Notes under the pieces: generated by a model
Database searches by the model: none
What the model was told of the DNA's origin: nothing
Seen by the model: only the letters and a program-made list of their open reading frames with translations
From: Pratylenchus scribneri
Lineage: Eukaryota; Nematoda; Chromadorea; Rhabditida; Pratylenchidae
Direction of reading: 5' to 3'
Length of the DNA: 64,000 nucleotides
Assembly (NCBI GenBank): GCA_030063045.1
Contig: JAQSEB010000183.1
Coordinates: 186,001 to 250,000, forward strand
Position numbers and translations under genes: made by a program
Shown here: one piece after another, positions 1 through 10,764 of the stretch
Layout: every line of letters begins with the position of its first letter
Numbering within the stretch: the stretch's first letter is position 1

Positions 1-48
1 TTCAAACTTGGCAAATAATATATTGATATTTGTATAAGTATTAAAGCT

Positions 49-1555
49 GGGGGGTATTTCAATTATGCCGGGTACTTGGTACTTGGAACGATTTTTACTT
101 GGTACTTGGTACTTGGAATAAATTGATGTTTCAATTCCATTTTTCCAATTACAAGTACCAAGTTCCAAGTACCAAGTTAGAATTTCCAAGTTACAAGTCC
201 TTTTGTTTCAATAATTTACTCGAAATGGCTTTTCTTTTCCAAGTTACCTGCTACTTGGAAAGTTTACTTGGTACTTGGAACAAAATTTTTTCGGGTTGAA
301 ATTGGCCCTAAATTGGATTCCAAGTTAAGCATAACTCGAGAATTTGTGGATAAAAAAATTTGAAATTTTGAGGAGATGTTAAATGAACGTATTTTTATGC
401 CTCTAATTTTTTTCAGAATTTTCTGACCATTTTTAGAAGAGATAAAAAATAGTTTATAAAAATGGTGCAAATTTGAAATCCATCCACTATAAAAAATTAT
501 AACTTGGCCAAAAATTGTTGAAAAATTCTAAAATTTTCACAGATTAATAAAAAGACGAAATTTTACATCATATATTTTTTTTAGAATTTTTGTTCTAATT
601 TTTTACTATTAAAAAAATGTGATAGATGGGTCGAGACTTCTCCAAAGAAAAAATTCATAGCTTTGGAATTTTCAAAAGAAAAAATTTAAAATTTTCTGAA
701 AATATATTTCTGAGATATTAGAATGCCTAAAAAAATTTTTGGGAATTTTTAGAAGCCTCCAAAAAATTTTTTTGGCCTAATTCCTTTGGGTGAATACAAT
801 CGGGCGCACCGAAGTTTGCCTTATCATAATTATTGACTAAGAAAACCTTTTTCCATAATTTTTATTTCATTTTAAATGGCAAAATTTAGGCTTTCTGATG
901 ATATATAAAATTTATAAATTTTTCCATAACTTATCGCGAAATATGATTTTACATAATAAGTATGAATTCATTTCTATTGTTTTCGATTTTTTAAGCTATA
1001 ACTTTATTAATTTTAAATTAATTTAAGAAAAATATATATCGTTCGGTAGCCCTCTTTCAGCTCTTTAATTTGATATCAATTTTTCACTTATTTTCTAAAT
1101 TCTGAATTTTTTTTAAATAGAAAGATTGACGAATTTCACGCTTACATTTGTGAATGTAAAAATTCGTAAAAAAATTTTTAAAAAATTATCCCATAGAAAA
1201 TTATTTAGAAAATAATCTCTGCAATTTTTAGAATTTTCTAATAAGAATAATTCTCGAATTATAATTTACTCAATGGCCAAGAATATAATAGAAGGCAAAG
1301 ACAAAGGGCAAAGCCTTCCCCTGCGTTTCAATTATTTTCCAAGTGAGCAAAAATTATTCCAAGTAGATGGAAAGGAATAGAAACGCATGTGCTTGTTACT
1401 TGGAACTTGGAATCGCTAACTTGGGAAATTTCACTTGTAACTTGGAAAGATTTTGAGCAAATAATTGAAACAAGGGAACTTTTACTTGGAACTTGAACTT
1501 GGAACAAGTTACTTGGAACAAGTACCAAGTTCCCGGCATAATTGAAATACCCCCC
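49..1555. mobile_element. 1.5-kb terminal-inverted-repeat element with subterminal ACTTGG repeats
   Basis: The left end (from 49) begins GGGGGGTATTTCAATTATGC and the right end, read on the minus strand from 1555, begins with the same bases. Inside each end lie dense, partly palindromic copies of an ACTTGGTACTTGGAAC-like motif (about 75-295 and 1335-1535), so both arms can fold on themselves. The middle (300-1320) is AT-rich without a convincing coding frame. No clear target duplication is visible. It is probably a non-autonomous DNA transposon; superfamily not recognised. Confidence 0.7.
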
Positions 1556-2144
1556 TGGACAAAATCATGCAAAAACCGAAGAATATACAAATGGCATAAG
1601 CAAGAATCGAATATTTTTTGATGATCGATGGAGAAATGGAATGCATTCTATAAAATTTAATATTTTTTACTTTTAGCAACTTTCTTTTAATAATCTTAAA
1701 AATTAGGAATAAAATTGCTATGAGAGATATTTTAAACCTTTAAACTAAATACAAAATATAATATACTATAATAAAGTGTGGTTAAATTTATGGGTATCAT
1801 AATTTGGCGGATTAACGTATTTCAATTAATTTATTGTCATTTTACAATTATTTTTGTCACCCAATGAAATTTACTTAAGCTTTTTATTCAGAGAAATTGA
1901 GCTTTTTATGAATAGGATACACAGGAAATTATTGATGTTAATTCTATGAATCAAATTTTTATAATTAAAAGAGTAATCACCAAAATCCATAAAATTATAG
2001 TCCATAATTTCACATGAGATCAGATTCATAAAAATCTCGAGTTCTTTAAAACAAAAAAAGTTTGGCAAATTCTCTCTTTTTAGGTTGGTTTGTTGTAAAT
2101 TTCCGTGACATTTTTTAAGTAAAAAATTCATTTAAAAAACTTAC
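1556..2144. other. AT-rich spacer, no gene seen
   Basis: Nothing convincing is coded here. An 86-codon minus frame at 1871-2131 lies directly after the 7TM exon that ends at 2145. It starts inside that exon's donor intron, shows no membrane segment and has low-complexity composition, so I read it as intron or flank. Confidence 0.4.
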
Positions 2145-2375
2145 CGTATTGGAAATGCCAAATTGAGCAATCGCTCCAGGGAAATGAGGAAAATTGTCAT
2201 AAAAGATGCGAATGAACATCCGGTGGAAAGCATCCAAACAAAAAGACAAATGTGAAAGTCGATGACAGTTTTGCCAAGAAAAAAGGCAATAAAATTAATC
2301 AAAAATGGGAGAACAATGGGAATTTGGCAAATTGAATCAAAGAGAATAAGGGAATTGCAGATTTTGATGAAAGGA
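2145..2375 (-). pseudogene. single exon of a seven-transmembrane chemoreceptor-like gene
   Basis: Bounded by a TTTTTCAG acceptor (just above 2375) and a GTAAGT donor (2144-2139), this 77-codon open exon encodes two hydrophobic helices. The second contains a Cys (CLFVWMLSTGC) and ends in ISLERLLNLAFP. This is the pattern of TM2-TM3 of nematode serpentine receptors, where an ER/DR pair follows TM3 and a Pro follows shortly after. No matching exons for TM1 or TM4-7 are visible on either side, so this looks like a fragment of a receptor gene (Srsx-like or another rhodopsin-like class). The subfamily is a guess; the 7TM nature is fairly well supported. Confidence 0.5.
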
Positions 2376-2639
2376 CTGAAAAATTGAAAATTTTAGTGGA
2401 TTTTTAGGTGATTTAGATAGAGGGCGGGAAATTTCAGTCATTCTATTCCTGTGCCTTTTTAGCAATAGACAAAGAAGCAACTAGTCTAGGGAATAAGGAC
2501 GCGTTATGCCATTTAGAACTCTAAAAGTCTTCAAAAAATGGCCTTACTCTAATAATTTTAGCGAAAATCTTCAAAAAAGCCCAGAAATGACCTTTAACCG
2601 ATATTACCTCAGTCAAGAATCCGTAGTTTCGTTGATATT

Positions 2640-2805
2640 GATATTTCGGTCGGGTTTCGGTTTCGGTTCGGATTTCAGAAAAACCCGAACCCGAAAAAAC
2701 CAAAAATTCTAAAAAATTCTTCGGTCGGGTTTCGGCTCGCGTTACCCGAGTCAAACCCGAGTCGGGTTCCCGTAAAAAACCCGATCGGGTCCCGAACAAT
2801 CCGAT
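2640..2805. repeat. GC-rich degenerate CGGGTTTCGG/CCCGA repeat with inverted halves
   Basis: The left half is rich in TCGGGTTTCGG and the right half in its complement plus CCCGAGTCAAACCCGAG, giving a local foldback of about 165 bp. It resembles the GC-rich ends of the hAT-like elements at 11593, 26897 and 45032, but no clean terminal repeats or target duplication were found. Confidence 0.35.
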
Positions 2806-2864
2806 TTCTATAATAAAGCACTATTTTAGTCTTACTTAGAATCTTTTGATCAAATAGGGTATAT

Positions 2865-3823
2865 GTGTTACGGGCAAAAGTGGAAATGTGATAAAACTAG
2901 TTTTGACATGACAAAACTGGTTATGCTCGGGCAAAACTGGTTTTGTCACTTTTATAATGTCAAAACTAGTTTTGAAATGACAAAACTGGTTATGCCCGGG
3001 CAAAACTGGATTAAGATGAAAACAAGGTGGATATTGGGGGATTAAGGTGGATATTGGGGGATTAAGATGGATATTGGGGGATTTAGTCGAATTAAGTCCC
3101 GAAATAGTTGGGAAATTTTCCGGAGGGACAGTGGAAGGTCGGGAAAGTGTAACAGCGGTCAGTAGAAACGCGGGATTAAGCCGGATATATGGGGATTAAG
3201 GAGGAATAAGGGGGATTAAGGGGGATTAAACCCCTAAATGGAAGGTCGCGAGTCCTGGTTTAGGCTGTTCTGCTTCCGGCTTCGCGAGATTCCTATGCTC
3301 CGAAACCATAACCCTAATCCCTAGCCCCTAGCTAGGCTTAACCCGACTTATTCTACCTAAATCCTCCTTAATCCACTCTGTCTCCGGTCTTACACTTCCC
3401 CGATCTTCCAATGGCCTTCTGGGGCATTTAGCATCCATTTCTGGGCTTAACCCCTCCATATCCACCATAAATCCCCCTATCCGACTTAATCCCTCTAACT
3501 TTCCCGGCCTCTGTTGCACTTTCCCTACCTTCAAGTGGCCTTCCGGACCATTTCCCATCTATTCCAGGGCTTATTCCCCCAATATACACCTTAATCTACC
3601 AATATCCACCTTAATCCCCCAATATCCACCTTAATCCCCCAATATCCACCTTAATCCCCCAATATCCACCTTAATCCCCCAATATCCACCTTAATCCCCC
3701 AATATCCATCTTAATCCCCCAATATCCACCTTGTTTTCATCTTGATCCAGTTTTGCCCGGGCATAACCAGTTTTGTCATGTCAAAACTAGTTTTGACACA
3801 TTTCCACTTTTGCCCGTAACATA
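2865..3823. mobile_element. non-autonomous TIR element with long arms
   Basis: The ends are inverted copies: TGTTACGGGCAAAAGTGG on the left and its complement on the right, continuing through AAAACTAGTTTTGACATG and AAAACTGGTTATGC for over 100 bp. The arms run inward into copies of GGTGGATATTGGGGGATTAA. The centre (3240-3350) has degenerate CCCTAGCCCC text also present in elements at 7579, 28424 and 46999. A fragment of the same family lies at about 51480-51625. No coding capacity. Confidence 0.7.
3581..3735. repeat. 20-bp minisatellite inside the 2865-3823 element
   Basis: Nearly eight head-to-tail copies of AATATCCACCTTAATCCCCC. Three inverted copies sit in the opposite arm (about 3025-3080), so the repeat belongs to the element's terminal arms and has expanded in one arm. 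Confidence 0.9.
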
Positions 3824-4148
3824 TTGTATATATAGGTTAAATTAGAGGTGAAAAATTGGTCACTTATATACTATTTTTTTAATATTTTATAATCAAATAG
3901 GAATACTAAAATAAAAATCAAAAAATATGAAACCTCGAATCATATAACCGATATGTACGTACCGCGCACCCCCATTTAAAGTGGATTTCATAAATTATAA
4001 AAAGCCGAAATTATAAAGTTTACTTTTGACTTTCCAAAGATATATCTAGTTGAGTAAAAATTAGTTCCTCGCTAAACTTTTAAAACAAAAAAAATTAGCA
4101 CGTAAAAAGTAAAAAGGGGGCATAAATTAAACCCATAGAATGAATAAT

Positions 4149-7100
4149 TTACATTTTCTTGACAATGACAATGACCAAACTGAAATTCAAAATGATTGAA
4201 AGAAATGCAAAAATTGCAGGAATAATCAGCTGAAATCCATATGTAAAAAACCATCCTCGTTGGTCAAATAAAGACTGCGATTTCAAATAATTGGCACTGG
4301 ACTAAAAATGGAAAAATATTTTAAAAATTGAATAAAAAAAAATTATAACCTGACGAGCCAACATAAATTCAAATGCACATTCGGACACAATTATTTGATT
4401 GCAAATTCCACGAAACAATGAATCAATCAAGGAATCTTTTGGGATATTATCAAGGACAGAAAAATTGCCGTTTAAACTGTAGATGTCTGTGTAAAAAGGA
4501 GTCGAAAGTTTCAAAGAAGAGCAAATTTCGTTGGTTTGTCGATAAATTTCCAGTTCATTGGTAGAATTGTTCATTTTTGTGAGATTTATATCCATTTTCT
4601 GCATACTAAAATAAACTCTATATAAATTTAAAAATTAATCCATATCAGCAATTTTTCAAGTTATTAAAAAATGTATATATTTTTATATCAAAATGAATTT
4701 TAAATCTGGCATTTTTATAGAGATGATGAAGGTTTAGATAGAGCATGCCTATGGTTAATATAACAAGCAAAGAAAGTGCGAAAATGATTTCATTAAAAGT
4801 CACTTGAGGAGATGGTAATGGCTAGTGAGGAACTTTTAAAATTATAAGTTAGACTTTTCTTTCCAAATTATAGTATTTCATGTCACGGATCCGAGGATCC
4901 GGACGAGGATTTTTAATTCTCTAATTTTTGGTTAATTCAATTATTGGTTCATCAAATTTTTGGCTTTTCATTTTTCATTATTTTATTAATCAATTCTTTT
5001 ATTTGATCATTTTCATTCTCTACACATTCTCACACTTTCTTTCATTCCATAAAGATTGTTATCATAATCATTTCCCCCAGGCAAATGTTCCCCATTAAAT
5101 GATCAATTCATTCAATCCATTCAACACTTTCAACCGCAATGCAATAATCAACGTTTATTTTCCTTGGAAATAAAATAAAGTGATTTGATAATAAAGTTTG
5201 TAAATTTTATTTCAACTCAAAATTAGTTTGGCCCAACTTCCAGTCCCTGAAGGACCGGTCAACTAATTCAAAGGCAAAAATATCGCCTTTACTTTGGATA
5301 GTATTTGAAAAATTAAATAAGTTTTTATTGGTTTTTTGTGAAATTTAATGAATTTTTGGAAAAATGATTATATCTACATTACATGAAAATTATATAAGGG
5401 ATATGTGGGATAAAATTGAGGAGATAATGGTAGAAGAAATACCCCCTCAGCTTGGAAATTTGGCAACCCGAATTCAGCTTAAAAGGCAATTTTTAAAACT
5501 GAAAGAATTTTTTGATGAAATTAATAAATCAATTTTGGAAATTGAATATATGAAAAGCAAAGCATTTAAATATTTTGGAAAGAATAGGAAGGAAATTGGG
5601 GAAGCACAAAAAGCTTCATTCGAGAAATTTTTGGATGAATTTGATATTACAGAAAAATTGAAAAACGCGAGAAGGAGAAAAGCTGATCTTAAAAGGTTTA
5701 TGGATGATTTGGGAAGAAAATTAAGCTTAAATTTCAATAATGTAATAAAAGTAAAGAGTTCAGAGAAAAGAGGTCGAAAAAATTATGACCGAATTGAGGA
5801 AGAAGAGAAAATTTTTGGTAATTGTTTTTCTGGTCGGAATCATTTTGGAAGTGGACGTAATAAAATTGAACATTCTGAAAAATTGGAAAAAGGTTTTATG
5901 AAACAAAATTTGGAAGAAAATATTACAGAAGTGAATTTAGATGAAAATCGATTCAATAACGATTCGATTGTAAAAGTTGAGAATTATTCTTTTGCTAATT
6001 TTTGGGTTAGAGGTGCATTTAGAATTGACTATAATAGTAGAAATATGGAAAGATTAAAACCCCATATGAGTAGTGAGATTAATGGAAATAAATGCACAAA
6101 ATATAATTTGGAAAATTTTGCGAGACGTTCTAATGAAATTTTTGGTGGATATTCAAGCGAAAAATTTGATGATTCCTCGAAGGAAATATTTTCGGTAACA
6201 AATCAAAGAATTCTTGATATCAGCCCAATTCAGTCGAATCTTACTGAAGAAAATGTAAAGAAGAAAAATAGTGAGGAGTTAGATAATTGCAAAAACAATA
6301 GAAAATGGATAAAGACAATAATGGATAAATTTTTGGTAAATTTTGATTCCGAGAATTTGAAAATTTATTCCACTTTTGGAATTAATCTGGTAACAAACCA
6401 TAATATAGATTTTGGTAATGAAGCATTGATTACCGATCGATTTCAGATCGTAACGGAAAATTTTACAAGTATAGTAAATTATGAAGGAGCTTCAAATAGC
6501 CATCACGACAATTTGTCAACATTTCAAGGAATTAAAATTGGCATAATAGTTAAAGAATTTTGGGAGATATCTGGTGAAAAGGAAATTTTGGAACCTTATA
6601 AAGAGAGTGAAAACAATATGAAAAGCAATGCGAATATAAAATTTGCTAAAGCTCTATTGGATAAGAATGATGAAGAGATGATGAATAGTGGTCAAAAACA
6701 ATCATTAACTCATGCGAATGTAATAGGTAAGAAGAAATCATGGATTAGAAGAGGTATGAATTATCCATTTGAATTATTAAACCGGTTATGGAAATGGAAA
6801 CACACAAGAGTGAAACTAAAAAGACCAAATTGCATTCTTCAAAATTTTTGGATGAAAAAACTATCTCTCAATCGACCTCCCTATTCAGGTCATTTAAAAA
6901 ACGGGGAGTGTCACGGATCCGAGGATCCGGACGAGGATTTTTAATTCTCTAATTTTTGGTTAATTCAATTATTGGTTCATCAAATTTTTGGCTTTTCATT
7001 TTTCATTATTTTATTAATCAATTCTTTTATTTGATCATTTTCATTCTCTACACATTCTCACACTTTCTTTCATTCCATAAAGATTGTTATCATAATCATT

Positions 7101-7449
7101 TCCCCCAGGCAAATGTTCCCCATTAAATGATCAATTCATTCAATCCATTCAACACTTTCAACCGCAATGCAATAATCAACGTTTATTTTCCTTGGAAATA
7201 AAATAAAGTGATTTGATAATAAAGTTTGTTAATTTTATTTCAACTCAAAATTGGTTTGGCCCAACTTCTAGTCCCTGAAGGACCGGTCAACTAATTCAAA
7301 GGCAAAAATATCGCCTTTTCCCCACACAAAACATCCACAAATTCAATTCCATCAACTTCGGAATTGCAAATATTATTTTGGTAATTTGAAATTTGGTCTT
7401 GTTGGTTCGGCACAGCTGTTTCTTTGAAATCCGTCATTTCATTCGCCAT
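4149..7449 (-). CDS. serpentine chemoreceptor-like gene with an LTR element in intron 1
   Basis: Four pieces fit together on the minus strand. Exon 1 (7449-7333) starts MANEMTDFKETAVPNQQ, 39 codons, donor GTTTTG. Exon 2 begins at 4821 after CACTAG and encodes a membrane helix (ALSLLVILTIGMLYLNL) then HLYKNARFKIH. Exon 3 (4605-4350) follows TTTTAG and ends at a GTTATA donor. Exon 4 (4301-4149) follows TTTTTAG, contains a second helix (LIIPAIFAFLSIILNF) and a stop. Exon 3 to exon 4 reads FEFMLARQ then SSANYLKSQ, resembling the ER..AT..dYE region of Sre-type receptors. Exon 2 has no canonical GT donor in the phase exon 3 needs, and only some of the seven helices are present, so the gene may be decayed. 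Family call is moderate, subfamily weak. Confidence 0.45.
4881..5290 (+). repeat. 5' LTR
   Basis: 410 bp, begins TGTCACGGATCCGAGGATCC and ends AAAATATCGCCTTT. It does not end in CA. Confidence 0.9.
5364..6944 (+). CDS. single 526-aa protein of the LTR element, gag-like N-terminus possible
   Basis: The frame opens 73 bp after the 5' LTR and ends inside the 3' LTR, so its last 12 residues are LTR-encoded. The first ~130 residues are charged and probably helical or coiled-coil (KRQFLKLKEFFDEINKSILE), as in the N-terminal part of BEL/Pao Gag. The middle (about 150-420) is Asn/Lys/Glu-rich with no recognised domain. The tail (about 470-510) is basic and aromatic (WIRRGMNYPFELLNRLWKWK), which could be the remnant of a pol C-terminus that often ends in the LTR of such elements. 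No zinc knuckle, protease or polymerase motif is seen. Most likely an internally deleted derivative; a coding role is unproven, but 526 open codons in such AT-rich DNA is not chance. Confidence 0.65.
   Translation: MIISTLHENYIRDMWDKIEEIMVEEIPPQLGNLATRIQLKRQFLKLKEFFDEINKSILEIEYMKSKAFKYFGKNRKEIGEAQKASFEKFLDEFDITEKLKNARRRKADLKRFMDDLGRKLSLNFNNVIKVKSSEKRGRKNYDRIEEEEKIFGNCFSGRNHFGSGRNKIEHSEKLEKGFMKQNLEENITEVNLDENRFNNDSIVKVENYSFANFWVRGAFRIDYNSRNMERLKPHMSSEINGNKCTKYNLENFARRSNEIFGGYSSEKFDDSSKEIFSVTNQRILDISPIQSNLTEENVKKKNSEELDNCKNNRKWIKTIMDKFLVNFDSENLKIYSTFGINLVTNHNIDFGNEALITDRFQIVTENFTSIVNYEGASNSHHDNLSTFQGIKIGIIVKEFWEISGEKEILEPYKESENNMKSNANIKFAKALLDKNDEEMMNSGQKQSLTHANVIGKKKSWIRRGMNYPFELLNRLWKWKHTRVKLKRPNCILQNFWMKKLSLNRPPYSGHLKNGECHGSEDPDEDF
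6909..7318 (+). repeat. 3' LTR
   Basis: 410 bp, about 99% identical to the copy at 4881. It is preceded by the polypurine tract at 6896-6908. Confidence 0.9.
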
Positions 7450-7578
7450 TCAATAATTATTGGGCACTGATTTCTGCTAATTATTTACAATGCGCACTAA
7501 TTTGCAGTTTACACCTAATTATTATTTTTGGCCATAATTGGCTATGAAAATTAAATTTTTTGAATACAAAATATATAT

Positions 7579-7826
7579 GGATGGTATTTAAAATTGCGAA
7601 AAGAGTATTGAAAATTGCGAAAAGGATATTATGTCTCATTCTCTTTTAGGCCATATAACTTGGCCATATCAAATCCCTATCCATAACCCTAGCCCCTAGC
7701 CCTTAGCCCCTAATCCCATGCCTGCCCTGAACCTAACCCTAGCCCCTAACCCCTAGTTACAAAAAAGTTATAAACCAAAAACTGGTTTGAGACATTATAT
7801 CCTTTTCGCAATTTTAAATATTTCCC
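7579..7826. mobile_element. 248-bp MITE, Mutator-like target duplication
   Basis: Terminal arms read GGATGGTATTTAAAATTGCG on the left and GGGAAATATTTAAAATTGCG from the right. The 10-bp string AAATATATAT flanks both sides (7569-7578, 7827-7836), the 9-10-bp duplication expected of Mutator-like elements, though low complexity weakens this. The core holds a GGCCATATAACTTGGCC palindrome and CCCTAGCCCC text. The same outer arms occur at 28039 and 34596 around a different core. Confidence 0.7.
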
Positions 7827-7836
7827 AAATATATAT

Positions 7837-8687
7837 CTACTTCTCCTTTAATTTTTTTGCATCTAATTAGAGGTTTAAAAGTTTTCCTTAAATTTGATAA
7901 TTCAAATTTTTCATATTTGAAAATTTTGTTTATATAAATCGAATAAATAAAAGGAAGTAAAAAAATTTTGAGGACAAACACATGAAGACATTAGAATTTA
8001 TTATTTCTATGGAATTGTTTAATTTTTTTTATTTTTTATTTAAAAATTGAAGAAATTTATTAGACGAACCAGGTGATTTTCAGAAAATATTAGTCAAATT
8101 AAATTTTTTTGCTCATTCATAAATTCAGCTGTTGCTTGCTTGCATTTCCGTTTAGACAAAGAACTTTTATTAAAATGCATTGGATGAATTTTTTGAACAA
8201 AGGTGCATTTTCTTCTTTCAAAGAGGGCCATTCAAATTTATTAGGAAATTAAAAAAAAATAAATTCATTTAAATTAAATATTTGTTATATTCATTTTTAA
8301 TTTGAGAATGCAGTGTGTTATCTGTTACCAGAATTTAAAATTTTTTTTGAGATTCTAATTATTCATATTGCATGGATTTGAGGTGATTCTAGGCTTTACC
8401 AATTTTGGAGGAATTTGGAATATAATTTAAGGGGAGAAAAAATCTGGTACGAGATAGTCGACAAGTACCCATTTTTTAAATTTTTAACATTATTTCCTTT
8501 TAATATTTTAAATTCAACCCAATCTATTTCAAATCCTACTCAAGACTCAATTCCAATTTTAAAAAATTTATCAAATAATAAACTAAAAATAGGAAGACAA
8601 TTTTCTCGTTTTGAATGGTCGTAATTTTTTTCAATTCGTGCCAAATTCTAGACACTTTATGTTTATAATTAATAAAAACAAAATGAT
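7837..8687. other. AT-rich intergenic DNA
   Basis: No coding exon, repeat family or RNA gene was recognised. It lies downstream of the NodL-like gene on the minus strand. Confidence 0.5.
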
Positions 8688-9878
8688 TCAATTTTCATCT
8701 TTCTTGGTGATTGGCCGTGCCGGTACACCAGCGACTGTGGAATTCGAGGGAACATCTTTATTGACCACAGAATTTGCTCTAAAAATAAAATATTAATAAA
8801 ATTGAGCATTTTCCCCTTTCATAAATTTACCCAACAATGCAATTGTCACCGATGGTGACCCCAGGCAAAATTGTTGTGCCCGTCCCAATCCAACATTTTT
8901 GGCCAATTCGAATCGGCTTAGCCCATTCCCATTCAGCAGCGCGCAATTCCGTGTCACGTGGATGATCGACGGTGACAATTTTCACGCAAGGCCCAAGCAA
9001 TGTTTTTTCACCAATTTCAATGGGAGCACTGTCCAACAAATGGCAATTATAATTTATAAAGACGCCGTCAGCCAAATGAATGTTGAAACCTGCGAAATAT
9101 TTAAAATGTTTTTATTCTTTCAATTTCAATTTTTTAGAATATTTTGGATTCCTCTAAAAAATCCAATTGTAGCAAAATAATCATTTTAAAAAGAGTAGTC
9201 CAAAGTTGGTTACGGCTTCAAAAAATTAATAAAATTTAAAATAGAAATTGGGAATTTTTGCTTTATAAAATGGTATTTTCCGTTTTGTGACTCTCCTAAC
9301 AAAAGATATGAAAATCATTTCCTAAGGATAATCTTGGATGTTGATGTTGATCAGTGATCACTAATCTTCATTTGAAATTAAGCATAAGCAATAATTTATA
9401 ATTCTTTGAGATTCCTATGTTCAAACACGAAACACCTAATTCTATCCAAAGCCTTAATCTTAAGACGAAATCCTATAACCTTACTTGGAAATAAAAATAG
9501 TCATATCTGTTTTATTTTGAGTTTTTATAAGAAACTGATGATATATTTTAAGATTAGTTCATTAATACTTTTCGATTAGGCCATTGACCAAAAAATTTTC
9601 GACATTTTTTCGAGATTCGACCTCCAAAAGAGTTTTACTTTTTCAATTTCAAATTTTATGTTTTTAAAAACCCAAATTGACATTTTTCCAAAATCGAAAC
9701 ATTTCAAAAACCGATCATTTTTTTCAAAAACCATGTTCAATACCAACAATTTTGTAAAACTGACTTTTGACTACACTATTGTTCACTTACCCATATAACA
9801 AAAGAATGGCGGTTTCACCCGGACTCCTTGGCCCACATGGCCAATTCTTTGGCGCAATAGGGCCAATCGCTCATCCAT
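8688..9878 (-). CDS. NodL/maltose O-acetyltransferase-like protein, N-terminally short
   Basis: Exons 9878-9791, 9089-8831 and 8778-8688 join in frame (GTAAGT and GTAAAT donors, TTCGCAG and TTTTTAG acceptors) into 145 residues. The sequence follows the hexapeptide-repeat acetyltransferases (NodL, Maa, LacA): a loop INYNCHLLDSAPIEIG, the active-site His in VTVDHP, a left-handed beta-helix (IGQKCWIGTGTTILPGV, IGDNCIVG) and the terminal VVNKDVPSNSTVAGVPARPI. Such enzymes move acetyl from acetyl-CoA to a sugar hydroxyl. Bacterial proteins are about 185-200 residues, so some 40 N-terminal residues are missing. The frame is open upstream to 9950, where a TGA coincides with the acceptor of the opposite-strand SPRY exon. 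A NodL-like gene of rhizobial type is established in root-knot nematodes as a horizontal-transfer candidate; the introns here show a nematode copy, not contamination. Confidence 0.8.
9090..9790 (-). other. intron of the NodL-like gene
   Basis: A 701-bp intron, long beside the 52-bp intron 2. It is AT-rich; no nested element or coding fragment was recognised. Confidence 0.5.
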
Positions 9879-9954
9879 AGGCAATGCCAATGATTGATTG
9901 TATTGATGGATCCATTGCTCGTTTTCCAATGATTTTTGCTTATTCTCATTTCAG

Positions 9955-10430
9955 TTTTGGTCGCTTTCGAATCGGTTTTTGTACCGAAGAATTTCCGTTG
10001 GCCGAAAAAGACTGGACAGATCGCAATGAACTTGGACGTGAGAATAATTCGATTGGATGTGGCCATAAAGATTATATGTTGTTGGAAGGAGACAAAATAG
10101 CATTTATTGACCCCGCCAGTAAGAAACCATTCAAAAAAGAGGATGTCGCTGGCATTGGCCTTATCGTTCGCCCGGCACCGGGGGCAAATCCATCAATGAA
10201 ATGTTTTGCCACTTTGAATGGCGATTTATTGGGTATGTTTGCAAAATTATGACAATTTTCCCTAAATTTTTTTAACTTCCATCAATTTAGGAAGTGCTGT
10301 GTTACCTAAAAAATTTGCCAAAATCGAACTTTTTCCGGTTGTTGAATTGCATCCATTTTGCCACATTCGTGCAACTTTTGTCAAAGAAAAATGTATGTTC
10401 AAGGATTTCAAACGCGTCTTAGAGGAATAA
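9955..10430 (+). CDS. SPRY-domain protein, 3' part
   Basis: Two exons (9955-10232 and 10291-10430) join over a 58-bp intron into 138 residues that cover most of a SPRY domain. They show RIGFCTEEFPL, NSIGCGHKDYML, LEGDKIAFIDP, the strand MKCFATLNGDLLGSAVLP and IELFPVVELHPF near the end. SPRY domains are beta-sandwich protein-binding modules; tylenchid nematodes carry large SPRY families, some secreted. The first exon has a good acceptor (TCTCATTTCAG), so an upstream exon is expected, but directly upstream lies the NodL-like gene on the other strand and no start exon was found. A truncated or rearranged gene is likely. Confidence 0.65.
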
Positions 10431-10764
10431 GAATTTGGAAATGCAATGCGGATGATGAATTGATGTTACAGAATAAGAAAAGGGAGTGATGAAAAACTTA
10501 TATTTAAATAAATTTATTTTGAAAACTATTTTTTCCATTTTTATTTGTTTTATTAAATAGAAATCCATAGTTATCATTGTCATCCATTTGTTACAAATCT
10601 TAATATAATATGCAATTATATTTCCAACAATCATGTCCAAAAAATTCTCTTAAAATTAACCAACTAATTTTGGAGATTATATAAGAAATTACAATTTGTA
10701 GCCCCATTATCGGTTATCGCCCATATTTTATCAATCCAAACTTTTGAACCGGTGGAACAAAAGT
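10431..10764. other. spacer between SPRY fragments
   Basis: AT-rich. Only spurious short frames were seen. Confidence 0.4.

Larger units (their letters stand above)
4881..7318 (+). mobile_element. 2.4-kb LTR retrotransposon, non-autonomous
   Basis: Two 410-bp direct repeats (4881-5290 and 6909-7318) differ at three positions, so the insertion is recent. A purine tract, AAAAAACGGGGAG (6896-6908), sits directly before the 3' LTR, and a TGG-starting primer-site candidate follows the 5' LTR at 5295. Between them is one 526-codon frame and no protease, reverse transcriptase or integrase. No target duplication is visible (TTTCA against TCCCC). The element lies in the first intron of the receptor gene, in the opposite orientation. 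Confidence 0.85.

Noticed and set aside
7684..7760. Telomere-like CCCTAACCCC text
   Set aside because: It is degenerate, occurs inside several MITE cores (also 3300, 13350, 28530, 47230) and is not the nematode TTAGGC repeat.
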